Below, piece after piece: positions 1 through 14,399 of a stretch of 64,000 nt of DNA (positions are counted from its first letter, which is position 1; the number at the start of each line of letters is the position of its first letter). The notes beneath the pieces were generated by a model. The model searched no databases. It saw only the letters and a list, made by a program, of their open reading frames with translations, and was not told where the DNA came from. The translations under genes and the position numbers were made by a program. This DNA is from Notospermus geniculatus (taxonomy: Eukaryota; Nemertea; Pilidiophora; Heteronemertea; Lineidae): the NCBI GenBank assembly GCA_002633025.1, contig NMRB01001201.1, positions 15,090 through 79,089 of the forward strand, written 5' to 3'.

Positions 1-102
1 AACAGCTGGTTGGCTCTTGAATGTTAATTTCTACTCAGGGCATCATCCCGGAACGCCGGTATGTTATCAATCTGACGGTGGGAACTCGGATCTCTGACAT
101 AC

Positions 103-3100
103 CTTGAAATCCAGAAGTCTATCAAAATCAGGCTTCACGTAGTAGATGATGCCATTGCTTGCGCCAGGTAGCGTGCAACCTCGTACCAACAGGATGAGAA
201 GAAAGACGTAGGGGACCGTGGCCGTCACGTAGACAACCTAGAGTAGGAAGGAGAGAACGCTTCGGCTGGTAACCATTACTCGAACTCAGGTATCTTTGCT
301 TGATAAACTTTACTCCTCTGTAGGTTTTACCACATGGGGGATTCTGAATACAAACCTTCGGTACGGGACTTGCTTGGAAGCAGAAGCTTGAATTGGTGCT
401 GATTTAACACCAAGTGTTGTGTCTGCTTGCAGTACGGCACCAATGGTACATGTAATGCAGTCCATACACTCCGCGCTCTGGTAATCTAACGCTACACACT
501 ATGGCCCCGCCCAATCGTGACGCTGCGGTATATGTGAACCTATTGCGGGTTTGTGTGATGACATGGCCAGGGACAACCTTTGAGATGCCAGAGGCCAGTG
601 TCCTTCTGTTCAACACTTACCCGAGAACAGAATACATTACTGACATTGAAACACGAAATTTAGCGCTAGGGTCTGGATGTCACTGTAAGTGGTAGGCCTA
701 CGTAATTATGTAATACTAGTGCTGTCCAAGATACGCCGTCTTTCCCCCGTGAGAAGCAACGGAGATGTATGATGACTTGCAAGGCCTGGAACGACTCGTT
801 CAGGACTCGTTCAGACTACTCTGCTGAGGCGTAGAGATACACGATGAAACCAAAAGAGTTCGCTCATTCTGTATTTTGTTGATCAACTTTCTGAAATACA
901 TGTAGCTCCCAGGAATGTATGTTCCAGGGAACATATCTACATTATACCCATCACCACTCATCACCACCATTTTTCATGAGCATGGACAGACTGGAGTCCG
1001 GATGGATCCATATGTAGTTTGTCAAGATGTGGTGGCTGCAGTACAGTGTCGGTCTTCTTCCTTCATCTCGTCCTCTCAAAAGCTACCGTCGTCTCTCTGC
1101 TGGGGTATCCCATGCCACAAGGAAGGTTACCCGGGCTTACCTTTCCAACCGACTTGACACCTTTGATGATACAGAGAACGTTGATAATCCAGCCCACTAG
1201 GTGGCAAACCACGAGTTGCCACCGCAATCCGCCTAGGATCCCAATGTCATCAGTCATCTCCAAGTTGTTATACCTAAATTTATTATCAAGTCGTTATACC
1301 TGCAGTCTTCGGGGAAAAGAATTCCCCGAGAAATTTAGGCGCTGATTGGTTGACCAAGGTGCAAGCTGATTGGACGCCAACCCCGTATTATAATGGACGT
1401 GCTTTATAATTCTCAACGTCATCAAGGCAATTTCAGAATGTTTCTTCAACGGCATGACGGATGATTGTCGTTTGATCGTGTGCTCCCCCAGGTGAGAGTT
1501 CTCTGGTGCGAGCTCCCTTTCAATGGCAACTCAGCCACAAAAAACTGGGGGCAGCCGATCGTTTGTGGCATGGCCCGCGGCGCAAGTCATCTGATATTTC
1601 ACAAATCCCAAAATGCACCGCGCGTTGGGGGACATCCGGTCGGTTGCCAAGCAAGCTGTCATGGCTACAGCCTAAAACCTGGTTCCGCCACGTGAGGTTG
1701 TTCACGTGACGTCACAAAATGACGCAACGTCACACATCAACACAGCGTTTTTGACGTGGTTTGTACGTTGTCGGCATTCATCGGACCTCTTCTACACTGT
1801 TCTACAGCAAACCGTAGGGTCGATTCGCTTTGTTTTCAACACGGTTTTCACACCAGACCAACTACTTAGTGCTCAGAAACTGTGAGAGGTAAAGTGATTT
1901 GTTGAGGTGCATGCTCCCAGTGGTCTGTACGGGCCGCTGAATGTTCGAACCGAGAACAAGATGGCCGCCTCCATGGCTTCATTTTGACGGCGGCCGTGTC
2001 ACGTACCTGCTCCGGATGTTCCCCATCGCGCAGTGAATTGTGGGATGTGGGAATGAACTGAATACCCAAAAATGGTGACCTGCCCATTGAGAGCCAACTC
2101 GCACGAGAGAACTATCAGTTGGCGAGCGTCCGCAATGGGTGAGAAAGGCCATCCCCAGGATTCGATGTGGATTTGCTAGCTGGCGTGACACTCAAGATAT
2201 CTGAGCCCTTGATACCTTGTTTTTTTTCTACGATGAAATGGAATTCAAACGCACTGACACACCGGCAGAAAGTTAAACATGCATCCTTGAGTCATCAGCA
2301 TCCAGATGATGTAGTTTTTCCACCAGGAAGCGTTTTTCATTGCTCAACCCAGGACGTGTGAAAAAGAAACTGGCTTCTTCTCTATTTATATTGAGGAAAG
2401 TGGAATTCATCAACAAGGAGGTTGTGAGAGTGCACAGAGAATGCCTGTACTGAAGCCTAATGACAACCAACCACCACGGTAGGATGCCAACAACAAAGTG
2501 TGAAAGACTGGGATTCGGAAACTTTATGGGATTGCCATATTACCTGCTTCAGCGTGGCACTGCTTCAACACGCGTGACGGGGTAAATGTACCGAAATGTC
2601 TGTATACATCCGAATGAACATCATGTTATACTAATTATTCGAGCTGGGAAGTTGATGATTATGGGAGATTCAGAAGCGTAGGCCTAGCCTACATCCCCAG
2701 TTCCCTCAGCATCAGAGAAGCAGTGACCCGATTTCCTGGATACTTACTGCCAAAACTCTTCACTAGGCGTCATCAGTCGTCGTGTTAAAGCAGTTGCCAT
2801 GGAGATGTTGTAATCTAAGTCGCCGCCAGATGTCGCGTTCAGGAGGGTCTCGTTCAGATCGAGAGTGAAATTGAGTGAGCTGCCATTCACCCCTCTTTTT
2901 GTACAAAATTCTGTGTTCCAGGCGTTGTCACACGAGGACCATGGGACAGGGTTTTGGAATGAGTTTCCGAGGTAGTACAACACCCAGGTAATGATCACTT
3001 GGTAGTAGATCGTGCATATGCCAGAAATGATGACCATACCCCAACCAAGACCTGCCAAATGAAGCGGCTTTTGTTAGATGACGTGGTGCGGTGACATAAA

Positions 3101-4971
3101 TTTGTTAACATGTGAAACCTACACGTAAAGCAAGGCATGCCATGTTTTCAGAGTCGTAGTCGAATGACTAATTATACACTCCATCACAAACGCATCAAAA
3201 ACAATAACAGTCGACCCGCAAAGGTCCTTTTCTACGGCAGATTTATTTTGCGCGCGGGAAAATAATAGGCGATCGGGGCCCTCGACGAGGCTTCTCGAGT
3301 ACCTCATTCGAGAAATCGGACACCTCGCACAAAAGTGCGTTTATCGAGGAGACCGTTCAAATTCAACCACATAAACCATACATCAGTATTTAGCTAAGAC
3401 ATTGAGCTTTCCATTAGTGTAACTTATTTTGGAATAATGCAAACGAGTGAAGAGAAATCGTTTAAGAAATTTCGTCCTCCGCACAGAATTGGAGGTCCCT
3501 TGGAGTAGAGCGTTGTTAAAAACATCGCCATAACTCCATAAATACTTGCCTGCATAAAACCAGCAAAACTGAATGGATGGAGAAACTATCAATCTCCAAT
3601 CTGTATTAATTTCATACATCGGCATGGTATTCCAAGATTTTGTACGCAGTTTGAACAGCAGTAGGTAACGATTCTCGCAGCCATAAACCTGGTTCCTTGG
3701 CCGCCGACGTGGCGCTGACTGACGATTCGACCAGTCAGCGCCACCGTCGGAGCCCATGGAACCAGTTAGACAATGGATAAAGCGAAAGAAATTTCTTGAA
3801 AATGTGGTTGTGTTTCGGGGTGATTGTCAACCCCTCAGACATGCGTGCATAAAACCACGCTTCGCATGTGGATTCTTCTATTTTATAACAACACGAATGA
3901 CCTAAGCAGAAGTTTCAAAATACTATTCCAAGAAAGTGTACGCACTTTGAAGAACGCCTGTTTTCGAAAACACAAGGTTACCTTTCGATCGATAACTCGG
4001 CCAAAACTGAACCGATTTCGATGAAATTTTCGGCAACTTTCGTAGAGAAACATCCATCAACATGTAAACATCACGCCACCTTCAAACGTCTGACTAATCT
4101 TGCGTAATTAGTGATTGTTTTATAGCGTCTGCTACGCCTTCGTCACTGCCTCGCTTTCGTTCAGTGATTTAGCAGTTAGTACCGCCAAATACCGCGGCTG
4201 ACACGTCGTGGCGCTGTTCAGACCTTTGCGGGTCGACTGATAACACGCATCAGAGGACCATTGTGATTGTTTTTGGCCGTTCGCCCAATGCTCAAGTCAC
4301 AGGAGATAAATTAATTGGGACAAACCTTTGACAAGTGGGCACAGATACCACACGTTCAGGGCACTACGGCTAGAAAACTGCGCAATCGAAACTTCCATGA
4401 AATATAATGGCATCCCTCCAATAACGAGGAACAGGAAGTAAGGAATCAGGAAGGCACCTGAAAAAAGTCAAAGAGATATAACGGCATAGGGAAATTCAAT
4501 AGATATGACGTTGTCGGACTTCCGGTTTAAAAAGGGTCCGCCATATTGGCCGTCAAAACTCTGGTCGACAGCGCACAAGTCGCCTGATGAAACCCTTGGC
4601 TAATGATGGTGGTAATGCTGTAGCCTGTGTGTTTTTATGTCCATTTACCAGCATACGTCGACTGAAAGGGTCCACAGTTGGTCAGGTGAATTTGTGATGT
4701 TGGCGAAGAGCTCTGCAGGCATACGCTTACCTCCTCCATTCCTCATACAGAGATAGGGAAACCGCCAAATGTTCCCGAGACCGACGCAATAGCCAACACT
4801 GGTGATCAAGAAATCAATCTGACGACTCCAATTTCCACGTGTTTCATTCTCTTCACCCGATGTTTCGCTACCGCTGCTGTCTGTTTCAACGTCATTCTCC
4901 TTAACTGGAGGCTGAAACGGCTCCGATTCGGCATCCGCCATCTTGTAATCGTCATCACGTGACTGAACCAT
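103..4971 (-). CDS. SLC6-family Na+/Cl- coupled amino-acid or GABA-type transporter, N-terminal five exons (partial)
   Basis: Plasma-membrane symporter of the neurotransmitter:sodium symporter family. Five coding exons join in frame with GT/AG borders: 4731-4971, 4326-4457, 2748-3051, 1141-1273 and 103-237, giving about 315 residues. The rest (TM6 onward) lies off the left edge. Exon 1 carries an acidic cytoplasmic N-terminus, then [14 protein letters not shown] and the TM1 signature [10 protein letters not shown] with NGGG. Exon 2 reads GAFLIPYF (TM2). Exon 3 encodes TM3 and the large extracellular loop, with a conserved Cys pair ([14 protein letters not shown]) and five N-glycosylation sequons. 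Exon 4 has the TM4 region ending KGVKSVGK, and exon 5 gives [12 protein letters not shown]5 and TLPGASNGI. The start is the ATG at 4971; a second in-frame ATG lies ten codons on. Family membership is seen directly. Substrate is inferred: GAFLIPYF and TLPGA lean towards GABA/betaine/taurine-type carriers, KGVKSVGK towards glycine carriers. Confidence 0.9.
3689..3765. repeat. 77-bp imperfect hairpin in SLC6 intron 2
   Basis: The arms begin CTGGTTCC and end GGAACCAG, with a near-perfect inner stem GGCGCTGACTG / CAGTCAGCGCC around a 10-base loop. It lies inside the intron between SLC6 exons 2 and 3 and looks like a tiny MITE or its remnant. I see no open frame in it. Confidence 0.6.
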
Positions 4972-7900
4972 TCTGTAGCCTATTTATGAAGAGAGAAAGG
5001 AAAAGGTTCAAATGCACGTGGTCCCTGGCTTCTCACACACGATGAGCTCAATTGGAAGCCATCAATGATGCCATGTCTCTCTTGGCCTGACCCTCCTCAC
5101 GGACGCCGACCATTCCTTTACACTACACCTGTTCTAACGATAGAACCGCTTTATCAATACGACTCTTGGACACTTTTTGTTACGACAACACTTGAATATG
5201 TTATTATTATTGTTATTATCATGAGATGAGATGCGTTCATAGATTAGATATCCTCTAAAAAGGCCACTGAAATCTCCATATCAAAGAGAGGTCTCTAACG
5301 CCTTGGCCTCATCTCAGGATTGTCTATGTAGTACACGGGATCAATGACAAGACAACAACGATGACAGTCAGTGGATGAAAAAGCGCGTTCGACATTGAAC
5401 AGAAGAATATGATTTATTACACGAAATGGCCATACCTCCTTTATTCATCATGGTGAATAAAGGCTGTACAGTGTATTTATAACACGGTCATTAAGGACGT
5501 ATAAGGGCATTTCGCCTCATTGTGTTAAGTTTGAAAAATTCCATGACGAGTCGACCCGACAATGTGTTTATTTCGTGTAAGAATGCATGTGATGCATCGC
5601 AGATACAAAAAACGAGTGCGATTCGTGCGGTGCAAAAACGTGCTACAGGCTCGTCATAAAATATATGTATGAGGAAGGTTTTTGCAATGAATTCAACTCA
5701 ACCATGGGGCTAATGATTCAACGACCTTATTCTCATTGACAAGTTGGTTTTTTCCGACTTACAGAAAAAAACCCAACTGAAGGCAAACCCTCGATGTCAA
5801 ATTGCTGGCGATAAAATCATGTTGCACCAATTCCAACCAAGTGATCAGGAGTGCTCGCCCTATGTTCCGATCCTTTACAAAAATACTGTTCTGTGCCGTC
5901 GCAAGCTCGACCTGAGGTCCCATTTCCACTATACAGCGGATTCTGCGCAGCTTGTGGAGCGGTTTTCACAGGCACTGGGGTAATTATTAACACGCCATTT
6001 TTGATAAATCATCGACGGAATTCGCTGAGGTGGAAATGGTCCTTTTGGGTATACATCATGTCGTAATGTGCAACTGCGGTGGAGGCGGCCACACTCTGTT
6101 TAATGAAGAGGCCTTAGAAATCCGAAAAGGAGAGTAGGGTCAGGGCCTACGGACTCGTGGGTCGATTCCTGACTAGGGTATACCCCACCTACCTGTCCTG
6201 TTTCCACCGGATGTTATCACAGTAGATTCAAACGACACACTGACCTTGATCACGATCGTCGAAATGAAAAGACGAGCTTCCACCAGAGAATCATCGACGC
6301 GATGCAATTCACCGCAATAGAACATGAATTCACCTTTCTACAGCAACGTGCATAAATTTCCGTGTGCTCTGCTTCCAATGAACAACCAAAAGGTGTGACA
6401 GACGGAGCGCGTTTGCGAAGGATTGTTCAACTGGTATGGTTGACGCCCCTATCAACTTGCTGTTGAGAGCGGTTAAAACGCTCTATACGCACGACTGCGC
6501 AGGCATGGCAGGTGCTAAGCACAATGGCGGCTTTGAAATTCGACCGACCTTCGTTGGTATAATATTCCACTATAATCATAATCATAATCGTAAATTGTTG
6601 AAAATTTTAAATGAGCTCAACTCCGCCGGAGGAAAAAAAAACGTTAGCATATTATAGGCTTCTGTTAAATGTCCTACAAAATGTATTTTTGGAGCTTAAT
6701 AGAGCTTAATAATAATCGACCATAGCCTGACCTTGGTATGCTTCTCAACCTGCATAAAAATATTGTGAATTCGCATGCTATCCAGTTTGTACTTACGTTA
6801 GAGCTAGGATCCGACTGAACCTTCTCGTCGCGTTGATTCGCTCCCGCTGAAGTATGTAGACGTATATATTTAGCCAGAAACAACTGGGGACGAGTGTAGG
6901 ATCTGAGGAAGACTACACAAAAAGAGGATTCTCCTGTAGCAGAGGATGACAACGGATGATACTACCGTCGATTCACCAGCGATAACAACCGATAGAACGG
7001 TCTATTTGTATGCTGTGTTGTATCGTGTTGTTTTTAAACACGGAGACGCTTGTTATGTTCCTATATAGCGCTTGCTGCATTATCCTCACGACACAAATGT
7101 AATTATTAGCGCATCGCTAAAGCTAAAATCAACTGGGCATTAACTGTATACGTACATGACGTATGATGCCAGCCTGCGAAATGACTCACACCGTTCCCAT
7201 CATATATCTCGTTTTATGGGCAATTAAATCATGCACGCTTTTACAATTCGTTGTTTTGGAAACGCGACAACTCGACGTACAGATCTTTCAATTGGCCCAT
7301 TGTGTTAAACTTCAAAGTGACTTTTATTCCGTATGATGAAAAATATAAAATGTGCACATTATGAAGTTATGACGATGTACGAGAAGATAAGCAGAAGAGA
7401 GGAATAAACCCATCATTATATCAATCACAAAACAGCAGCTGACGCCGAACTGCCGACTGGGAAAAAACATTATTTCATGAAGTGGAAACGCGATAAAGAA
7501 CAGCTACCAACGGTTCTCATTGATTGACAGATGGTGGCTACTGTCGGCCTTCTCTCGCTGCTTCCCAATGAACGAACTATTCAATGGCGCCAAGACTACC
7601 ACTTACCAACGAAATCTTCCACGTCCCTTCTTCTTTACTCCCCTCGGCCCTTCTCCCCTCCACAAATTTGTGGGAAGTAAGAATCTTGCCAAGACTGAGG
7701 TAGGGTAGGCCTATTTCACAACAGACATGGCAATCCCATTCTGCATAATGCATCGTGTAGAAATCGCTAACCTCTGGAAGGGAGGAGAAGCCGAGTCTTG
7801 ACCTGAACTCAGTGAAGATGGGCAATCCAGACCGCGACATCGAAGGTTCTATTCATTGAACAGGCATTCCTTTTTCAGCGATATCCACCAACGGTAATGA

Positions 7901-8105
7901 CATCTGACGGGAATCAGTCATATCTGCAGTCGACTGTCTCCTTTTACGGCCTTTTCGTTCTTCGCCCTAATACCAGATGACGCCATTCATAACCATTTGC
8001 CATCGATGAATGGGGTTTGATCAGAAAGAACAAGGGAGCAACAACAGTACTTTGTGTTGTAAGAACGAATTACTCAATCCAACTGATGATCGTTTTCAAC
8101 GTTGC
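4972..8105. other. Upstream flank of SLC6 without recognisable genes
   Basis: The 5' flank of the SLC6 gene must hold its promoter, but I see no clear core promoter. Open frames here are short, lack family motifs and are not flanked by convincing splice sites. The composition is ordinary for the window, with a few TAGGCCTA words. Confidence 0.5.
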
Positions 8106-8361
8106 TTAAAGATAATATATCACGGATATTTTCGCGGGCCACGAAATTCATTGTTTGTTTACATTTTGTTTGTTTATGTCCAGGCTTTCGTTGTCTTGTG
8201 AGTAAATTATTGGTGGCATGCCCCTCTAGAAATTCTGTTGATTCCAAAAGTATTCATTTTGGTGGGTTGGCATGTCCCAAAAGTCCAAAATAACATAATG
8301 TAAACATCCATGTTTACAAACATTGAATGTAAACAATGAAGTCGTGATATATTATCTTTAA
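8106..8361. mobile_element. 256-bp inverted-repeat element (MITE-like), family I
   Basis: The termini are exact inverted copies of TTAAAGATAATATATCACG (8106-8124 and 8343-8361). The inner left arm, with CGCGGGCCACGAA, reappears in opposite orientation at 26830-26882, so this is a dispersed family. No coding capacity is visible. No target-site duplication could be read with confidence. Confidence 0.75.
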
Positions 8362-10259
8362 CTTCAAGAACTGAGGAAGTTAAGCAACGTTGTGTGTGGT
8401 GTGTGGTTTCAGCTCTCAGAGGCCGATGTAACACACGATTTGGGGAAGTTCCTTCTGAAACTGGGACAAAATATAACCTCGAACCAGGATTTGGTACCGT
8501 GTGTGCACAACACCACAAAGGAAATCATATCTGTAGAACAGCCGGTCCTTCCATAGGGCCTATAACTGCGGGTACAGTAGGCCTATACACTCATTAAATT
8601 TTACGACAAGAATGATCGAAAGTAGGATCCCAATCGACGCTGATTTGTGGTTGGATCCGTGACGTGAATAACTGGTACCCGGCCTCTCGGTGTACATTTT
8701 CCTTCCCGACAACCCTAGCGGTGGATCAGGGAACCAATTCTAGGTCATGACCAGCGCCAATAGAGACAGCTTGCTCTGTGTTTCGATATTATGGGCATCC
8801 TTGTGAAGGCCCTATACACATTAAGAATTAGAATTCAGTTTGAAGCTAGATCGCCCTGTGTCTTTTGATAAGCTCTTCAAGCCGTCTTCAGCACGACTAT
8901 CATGATGAGGCAGGCGGGAGTGGCTGTACCATGCCAACTCGAATTTGTCGGACTTTCTGTTGATACTCTTGGTTGGCATCTGATTTGACAAGGCCATTAT
9001 ATACATGTACGTCATTGACAGTTCGGCACGTGTCATTGCTTCGACACCAGACCGGTAACACCCTGACAATATCAAACCATATTTGTCCATGTTAATGCCA
9101 TTCGGACTGGTCAACAATCAGTCATCATTGACGAATATGCATATTTAAACAAGGGAAGACAAAGACATAGTGGTGATGTTAGATCATTACCCTGCTTGAC
9201 ACTGTTACGTTATGAGTTCGTCCCAGCGTACGCATTCACGCTTCTGCGATTTGCGTAGACCGCAGATCGATATAGCGGGTGATCTGTGATCTCGCAGTAA
9301 GAGGTCCCCATCAGAGAGCGACCCGTATCGGGAAGGATATGGTAATGAGCGTCGAGGCACCTTGTCGCGGATGAGTCCGTTGGGGCTAGCGGTTTAACTA
9401 GGTGACCTCAAAGAGTTAGCCCGTGGGACCGGGGAATGAGTGGGGAGGACAGTCGTTTTTCGAACTATAAAATCACATTTGCGGGGATTTTTTTCGATTT
9501 CATGACCGGGAATGGTCATGCCCGTCGACTGATGGATTGGAAGTGATCTTTCTGAACCTGGAAACGTCGTGAACGGCCTAGAGATGCCACGGTGGTTTCG
9601 GATGGGAGACGGAGGTAAGAGAGAATTTAATCACGTTTCTCTGACTAAATAACAGCCGTACCTTGCCATAGTTCGTTCATAAGAAATTGCAAAAACTTGG
9701 CTCTATCTTGTCGAAAGAGTACAGAAACAAAACGCAGGAAAAATGCCCGACTTTAGTGTCCACGTCCGTCCGTAATGAGCCTGTCACACTGAAGTAGTTC
9801 TCAAAACGTCCTGCCCCGTCCTAAAAAAATTGTAAAACGGGCTAGAACGTGTAACCCTTGGCCAAATAATGCCTCGATGTCCTGGACCACCTTCCCTTCC
9901 ATGAAGTTCGTAAAAAGACTGTAAAAAGTTGCCACCACGTCCACTCCGCTCGCACACAGTTTGAGCCCGTTCGGCAAATTTTTCAAGAACGTAATGAGAA
10001 CTAGCTCAGTGTGATTGGGGCTTAATGAAAACACGAAAGCGTTTAAGAAAGGCAAAAGGCTGAATTGAGGTGATGAAAGCTGAACTGGTCATAAAATACA
10101 AATTCTCTGTCACGGACAGCGGCGCTTTTCTTCTTTAACATTCCATTCGCGCGATATCATCCTGAATCTTGCCCTGAAATGTACGACTAAAGTCAAGAGA
10201 GCTAACCGATTCATAAACCCCATCATATTTCTTTTTATCCAAAATAAAGCACAAAGAAC

Positions 10260-10340
10260 GACACACAACATGATATAATAAGAAAAGCCGTCTCCGAATT
10301 TTGCAAATATTCGACCCAACCGGGTCCTCCTCAGACACTT
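10260..10340 (-). repeat. Dispersed repeat with CTGANGA-stem-GAA(A/T) core (copy 1)
   Basis: About 80 bases are clearly related to 20475-20545. Read on the minus strand, both have a box like CTGANGA, then a GC stem closed by GGTT, then GAAA or GAAT, then ATTTGC. This copy reads CTGAGGA, stem, GAAT. The arrangement resembles the core order of a hammerhead ribozyme but is not canonical. It may simply be the conserved hairpin tail of a decayed retroelement. Confidence 0.4.
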
Positions 10341-10879
10341 TCCAGTAGAGATTACTTTTTGCTGCATTTCGCTCAGTGTTATCCTGTCAAAAAAATCACC
10401 GCCCATTTTACCGTTTCTATCCCATCCATTTTTGTGGTATCCAAGTTACATTTCCTGCTGTCTAAAATCTCCAGCAAGAATCACGATGTGTCTACAGAGT
10501 TTGAAAAAAACGTGACACCAGTTTGTTTTCCCGTCAGCTATGTTGAGCGAACTTGTCGCGAGACTTGGGAAAGCTCAGCTCAGATATGAAGAAAGTGTAA
10601 ACCTACTTCTCCTGCAGTTTTGTTCGGTTCCGAGATCGTACTTTGTAGTTCCTTGGAGGAATTATACTGACAAATTCCTCCAAGGTAGTTCAGATCAAAA
10701 GTTTTTGGTTGAGAATTAAACTGAGTTGAGTTTAAGACTGATAAGACGCCCAAACGGTGTCAAAGCCTATAAGTGGGGCAAGAAGGACAGTCTCGTGGAC
10801 TACCGGGAACCTCCCCGTCAATGGTTCGCCATGCAATCGGCCTCAAAGCCACCATTACAAACCCCATGAATAACTTTCT

Positions 10880-11060
10880 ACTCCATCGCTAATAATTAAT
10901 CCATCGATATTCTCCTTGTACAGTTTCCCACCTCTCTCCCATTGATGTCGTCAAAATGGCTTATTTACCACAGTTGATTTTGCAATCCACCCCGCTGAGT
11001 TGCAGTATTATGTGACTGTCAAGATAATTAGCATAAACCGCGGGTCAAACAAACGCATCG
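10880..11060. promoter_or_regulatory. Candidate regulatory region (TAATTA-rich, RUNX-like site)
   Basis: The stretch carries TAATAATTAATCCATCGAT, GATAATTAGC and AACCGCGGGT words, typical of developmental enhancers, and has no repeat structure or open frame. This is composition-based inference only; the words are short and can occur by chance. Confidence 0.2.
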
Positions 11061-11376
11061 GGCAGAGTGTCCTGTAAAATGTACACCGCCTGCACGTTGG
11101 CTGACACACTAATGGCCACATTATGTGCTAAAACCTGATATTATCTGGACTGCTAAAATGTGCATTTATGTTATGAAAAGTTAACTGTGAAAGGAAAAAT
11201 TGAGCATGTTAGCAATTCTTTCGACCAGCCGACTGGGAATGTTGCTGTTGAAAGTTGTAATTCAGTTTCTATGTGCCCAAGAACATGTAATCAAAAGTGA
11301 TTGAGACAGAAATGAAACTTCCTGAAGAAACAAACTATAATCCGCGGAATTTAGTATCGTTTCTCTTTTCTTCCAG

Positions 11377-11415
11377 CCGTCTCGTCCTATGAGATGTTCG
11401 ACATGGATGGAAAAG
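11377..11415 (+). CDS. Possible 39-bp exon starting an EF-hand loop
   Basis: The segment has a good acceptor (pyrimidine tract, TTCCAG) and a donor (AAAAG then GTAGGA). In one frame it encodes VSSYEMFDMDGK, resembling the start of a calcium-binding EF-hand. No partner exons were found on either side, so it may be a chance match or a single exon of a gene whose other exons I could not recognise. Confidence 0.2.
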
Positions 11416-14399
11416 GTAGGATATTTGGTCACAAAGTTACACGATTTACTTAATATGCCCCGATCCCATGGAATTCATACCCCTACTGTCACGTGACTGA
11501 TGATTTTCCAAGATGGCGGCCGCCAGAGAATCTTAACCTTTTCAATAGTGTCGCCTTCCCAAGAAACGCCATCATGCTCCGTTATAGAATAGAAAGGTTA
11601 GCACTTTTGCCTCATTGGGAACAATGTTGTAGAATGATTGTGGCTTACAGAAATCGCGATTCATTCCTTAATTGGTTAACGTTTTGTGATTGAACCGATG
11701 TCGCTGTACCTCATAACCCGCCTAAACACCATTACGGTTGGGAATCTGACTGTGAGGACAAGTCTCTCAGGATTTCAGCTCGACTTTCTGCAATACTGTG
11801 CGGTAATGATCCAATTTGATTTCATTGAACAGATAAGAACGTGTCAAAAAGTGTTCTGTACGAAATAGAGGGAATCTGCGACTGCAGTTTGAATGGTGAA
11901 GGCCGGTGTGCCACAAGGCTTAATTCTGGGCCCGTTACTTTTTCTCCTTTATCCAACCGATGTTTCTGTTCCCTGATGACATACCCGCGTGCTGTCCTTC
12001 AGCCTAAGCGCACTCGCATCTGAATCCAGTTGCTGTGCACTCGCTGCCGGCCGACACGACAATCGTGTACATTGTAATACGGTAGAGTACAGGGTAACTT
12101 CATGGCTTTTTTGCCTGTTTTGCGTTTCATAAACATTACAAGTAAAAACGGGATAAGTCCCACAACTCCTGTTGGTGGTTGTCCCTCGAGTCGCAGTCAT
12201 GCAAGGATCAGTTATGTTTGCCAATCTCGCCTTAATCCTCTCGGTCATTTATTGGTCATTGGCATGCATTTGTCTGCCAGATTATTCATCTGCAGCGCTG
12301 CTGCGTTCATGTAAATACTGCATGCAGAAAGAAGTTAGATTTAGCTTGGCATACGATTTGTCAGAACCGTGAAGACTGTACAGAAAGAAGCAGCGCTGAT
12401 TGGCTACTCAAGTCACATGAATGAGAACGACAATGTGATTTGCTGGATAGCATGATCACATGACCAAAACATGGCGATTCTTGCATTTCCGAAGTGCCGT
12501 TCGAGGCCGAACTTTAAACTGCGTATAATTTTGTGTGATACCAGTGATTACTTTATCAGTAATGTACAGGCGCCGTGTGCATATTAGGAGAACGTGATTT
12601 ACGATGTGTGCATATCACAATGGCTGAGGCTTCATAAACGTGCATGACATGTACAGTGCCTATGTGCACACACACACACGGGACTCTCACTGACATTCTC
12701 CTGTAACGATGAGCAGCCCAGTGCACTTTACAAACAGCTTTCGTTAGATCTTTTACCATGTTTACCGGTAGTCCATTTGCCAAACAAGTGTGCCGTGGCC
12801 CATTCGGATATCTCGGCTAGTTCATGCAGGCTTTACATGTAGAGTAGACATGGTAACCCAGATGATAAGAATAGAATTTGATACTGGCTGCGTGTTCAAG
12901 GAGCTGAAAGGGCCGGGTGAAAGGAAGCCATTATCTCTCATAACCCACGGTCAAGAATGGCTGTTTAGAAAATATGGTCGTTTGACCGTTCGTTATATTG
13001 GCATGCATCGTATGTACAATTTTGATATTTCACTTAAATACGGTAAACATGTAGTGCTAACTTCCCCCAAGCATGCCAAGTCGGCAAACGCATGGTTTCT
13101 CTGTCTGGAGAGGAAATGTGACCGGAGTGGCTAAGGCAAGCCATTCGTAAGTGGTTGAACCTTGTTTCACCGCAATAATGACTAAAACTAGTGTATATTT
13201 ACACACTGTCACCACTGCTCTGTCCTGGTCAGTCACGATGGACTTCACTTGTGGAAATCCATAACGTTAATATCATAAAGTGTATGAAAGTTTCGTTCAA
13301 CCACTCAAAGATATTTTTCTGTGCCTCAAGTAACACTTCAACTTCGGCCATTTAACTTGTCGAATAGAAAGCCTCGTTTGTGGTGTCGTATTCATGTGAT
13401 TCGTGTAGGCTGACTTTTACTCAGCCTGCATTTCGAATTATCAAAGGATTCAGAACCAGGATAATTTTGAAAAAAACGATTCACCGGAAATGTTTAAAAT
13501 GGCGCCAGCAGGGAGCTTTTGAAAAGCATCCAGCGGCCAAGAAAAAAATGTTTCGCGCATTTCCGTCCTCGGAATCCAATGCTGAAAAAGTTGGCATTCT
13601 CTCATTCACGGAGATTTAGTTCCGCCATTTTGTTGATTTTTTTTCAAGTCGGACCGCCCGTTTGAACTTCGATCTCGCTTCATACCCGCAGCATTTATTT
13701 CACATCCGCCGCTACAAAATCACTGTCATCACCATACGGCACTTGAGGGAGTACCTCGCCTGGGACAAGCTATTAACAAGCAAGAGAGATCCCGTCAGAG
13801 GAGATTCACAAGCCGCCTTCAACAACGCCGTTCCATTATTGGCGAGGTCTGCTATCGTCACCTACCCTAACAAATCAATACATGACAATTAATCTGATCT
13901 CAGGGGCTTCGGAGGAAAATTACAGGGATAGCTTTGGAATCCCTGCCTGAATATCACCATTCTCTGATACCTCAAATAAATGTGCGTAAATATTCATGGA
14001 ATCCGTTGCTTGTGTTTTGATGGGCGTTTGAGATCCCCGTATATTATGGCCGTTTGACTGATGACGCATTCACCCGTCCGATCGTTTACACGTACACTAA
14101 ACTTGCCCGTATTGTCTCGTCTATTTTGATGTCATCTCTGGCTATCAATACGAGATTTTCAGGGAGTGGGTGGACCTGATGGACGAAAGATAGGTGCTCG
14201 ATTTGTTGTCAACGCGGGGGAAGTCATCGTTCTCGTGTCGCCGTGACCGAGCTGAATGTGACGATTTGTGAGTTTGTCTACGACAGACAGGAAATATTCA
14301 AGAAAAAAATAGCTTTCTATCTTTTTTGCCCTTATCGTCCGAACGAATTACAGGTTGGTAAAAAAACACGGCCATGAAATGTGGATGGTTAGATGTTAT

